A stretch of DNA of 52,025 bases, taken from contig CAXBLT010000018.1 in assembly GCA_963976795.1 (NCBI GenBank), forward strand, positions 1-52,025, in the 5' to 3' direction. A model generated the notes under the pieces. It saw only the letters and a program-made list of their open reading frames with translations, was not told the origin of the DNA and searched no databases. The DNA comes from UBA7359 sp963976795. Lineage in GTDB: Bacteria; Pseudomonadota; Gammaproteobacteria; Eutrophobiales; Eutrophobiaceae. This document shows positions 50,713-52,025 of this stretch, one piece after another; within the stretch, counting starts at the first letter, position 1, and the number at the start of each line of letters is the position of its first letter. Both the position numbers and the translations under genes were made by a program.

Positions 50713-51882
50713 ATGTTAAAAGATTTTTTTAAACTAGAAGCAGCCAGTGGAATTATTTTGTTCTTTGCTGCGGTGTTGGCGATGGTTATTGCAAATACCC
50801 CGCTGAGCGTTTTTTACGACTTATTATTAGAACTCCCTGTTGAAATCAGAGTTGGTCCTTTATTAATCGCTAAGCCGTTATTGCTATGGATTAATGATGG
50901 ACTTATGGCTGTATTTTTTTTCCTGATTGGGTTGGAATTAAAACGTGAAATTATGGAAGGCGAGTTATCAAGCCCGAGCAGTATTATTTTGCCAGCGATG
51001 GGAGCCTTGGGCGGCATGCTAGTGCCGGCGATAATTTATTCATGGATAAACTGGGGGAATGAAATTGCCATAAAAGGTTGGGCAATCCCAGCAGCGACTG
51101 ATATCGCATTTGCGCTTGGTATTCTATTGTTACTTGGGAACCGTATTTCTACCAGCCTTAAGGTTTTTCTTGTTTCTATTGCGATTATTGATGATATAGG
51201 TGCAATTGTGATAATCGCTCTATTTTACACCAGTGATTTATCCGTAAATGCATTATGTATTGCATTATCGTTGATTCCCGTACTGTATATTTTAAATCGT
51301 AAAAACGTTACGAGTGTTATGCCCTACATTTTTATCGGACTTATTATGTGGACAGCAGTTCTTAAGTCCGGGGTCCATGCAACTTTGGCGGGCGTTTTAG
51401 TTGCATTTTTTATCCCAATAAAATCTATAGAGAATCCGGAACGATCTCCCCTTAAAGAGCTTGAGCATGATTTACACACGGTCGTTGCCTATGGCGTATT
51501 GCCCGTTTTCGCTTTTGCAAATGCGGGTATTTCTCTAGAAGGTGTAGGCATTAATTATATATTACACCCAGTACCATTAGGGATTGCTGCAGGATTGTTT
51601 TTGGGTAAACAACTTGGAGTGTTCGGGTTTTGTTGGATAGGCTTGAAGTTCGGATTAGCCTTCTTGCCTAAAGGCATAGATTTAGTACATTTGTATGGCG
51701 TTTCATTATTGTGTGGTGTCGGTTTCACCATGAGTCTTTTTGTAGGCTCACTCGCTTTTGAAGAAACCAATGTCAATCTACTCTTTGATGAAAGATTAGG
51801 TATTATTATTGGTTCAGTGCTTTCTGGCGTGTTGGGTTATCTTGTTTTGCATTGGCGAAGCAAGAAACGTGATTCAGTCTAG
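50713..51882 (+). CDS. nhaA: Na+/H+ antiporter NhaA
   Basis: NhaA exports sodium in exchange for protons at the inner membrane. The 389-residue protein shows the family landmarks MVIANTPL, NDGLMAVFFFLIGLELKRE, WAIPAATDIAFALG (unwound helix), and the paired aspartates in IAIIDDIGAIVII that bind the ion. The C-terminal LLCGVGFTMSLFVGSLAF is conserved. Length is normal. The downstream 143 bases are unresolved. Confidence 0.96.
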   Translation: MLKDFFKLEAASGIILFFAAVLAMVIANTPLSVFYDLLLELPVEIRVGPLLIAKPLLLWINDGLMAVFFFLIGLELKREIMEGELSSPSSIILPAMGALGGMLVPAIIYSWINWGNEIAIKGWAIPAATDIAFALGILLLLGNRISTSLKVFLVSIAIIDDIGAIVIIALFYTSDLSVNALCIALSLIPVLYILNRKNVTSVMPYIFIGLIMWTAVLKSGVHATLAGVLVAFFIPIKSIENPERSPLKELEHDLHTVVAYGVLPVFAFANAGISLEGVGINYILHPVPLGIAAGLFLGKQLGVFGFCWIGLKFGLAFLPKGIDLVHLYGVSLLCGVGFTMSLFVGSLAFEETNVNLLFDERLGIIIGSVLSGVLGYLVLHWRSKKRDSV

Positions 51883-52025
51883 GAATATTTTATCGACATA
51901 AACTTAAGCCATGTCTTTAACGGGCTATATCGGTACAGGAGTTAATACAGAGTTTTTCTTTATACTTCATATTCCAAAGTTTGAAAATACAGCTTTGTTC
52001 CAGATGTTGATTGCAGACGAAATGG
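51883..52025. other. Unresolved right-hand end of window
   Basis: On the plus strand an ATG at 51911 opens a frame to the window edge (38 codons, no ribosome site). On the minus strand a frame from the edge ends at TAA (51960-51962) with the tail GTKLYFQTLEYEV. Either could be part of a neighbouring gene; I cannot decide. Confidence 0.25.

Noticed and set aside
1..52025. CRISPR arrays, insertion-sequence transposases, integrases or prophage genes.
   Set aside because: No regularly spaced direct repeats and no transposase, integrase or phage structural motifs were seen in any translated frame.

Overview
The window is a stretch of chromosome from an AT-rich, Gram-negative gammaproteobacterium. 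This is supported by the pilMNOPQ-aroK-aroB gene order, a DamX-like SPOR protein, PBP1A, thiS-thiG-trmB, a CysQ/YrfG pair and gltBD. Type IV pili point to a free-living cell. NhaA and a DASS-type symporter suggest, but do not prove, a marine or saline habitat. An MtdB-like dehydrogenase hints at tetrahydromethanopterin-linked C1 chemistry. I cannot name the genus.

Layout, left to right. Positions 1-266 (minus) hold the N-terminal end of a CHASE2 sensor protein. Housekeeping genes follow to about 3.7 kb: cysQ (minus), yrfG (plus), then thiS-thiG-trmB (minus). From 3.8 to 6.7 kb lies a signalling group: a metallo-beta-lactamase-fold hydrolase, a single-domain response regulator and a Ser/Thr kinase fused to a cyclic-nucleotide-binding domain. 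A tRNA-Gly(CCC) sits on the other strand between the last two. From 6.8 to 15.2 kb a tight minus-strand series reads ponA, a conserved unknown gene, priA, a secreted rhodanese, argS and a SPOR protein. From 15.3 to 31.1 kb the plus strand carries pilMNOPQ, a terminator, aroK-aroB-dgt-damX-like, and gltB-gltD.

From 31.1 to 35.2 kb is an accessory insertion next to palindromic repeats. A serine hydrolase gene is followed by a SIR2/P-loop NTPase fusion, an architecture typical of NAD-depleting antiphage systems. This is the best candidate in the window for an undescribed system. From 35.2 to 52 kb lies a patchwork of single genes and small pairs: cytochrome b561 with YceI, an MtdB-like dehydrogenase, yaaA, a diguanylate cyclase preceded by a perfect 20-bp inverted repeat, an SDR, an AhpD-like protein, a thioredoxin-like protein behind a possible small RNA, an Ada-like repair protein, small unknown genes, tRNA-Cys, a polyprenol/diacylglycerol kinase-like membrane protein, a PNPOx-like protein, a decayed mddA-like methyltransferase gene, yqeC, a large membrane protein, a DASS symporter and nhaA.

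Working together: the 6.8-15.2 kb and 15.3-31.1 kb blocks serve envelope synthesis, replication restart, translation, pilus secretion, the shikimate pathway and glutamate synthesis. The 3.8-6.7 kb block looks like a cyclic-nucleotide-responsive phosphosignalling module. The 31-35 kb pair looks like cell defence. All identifications come from reading motifs and translated sequence; no database search was run.
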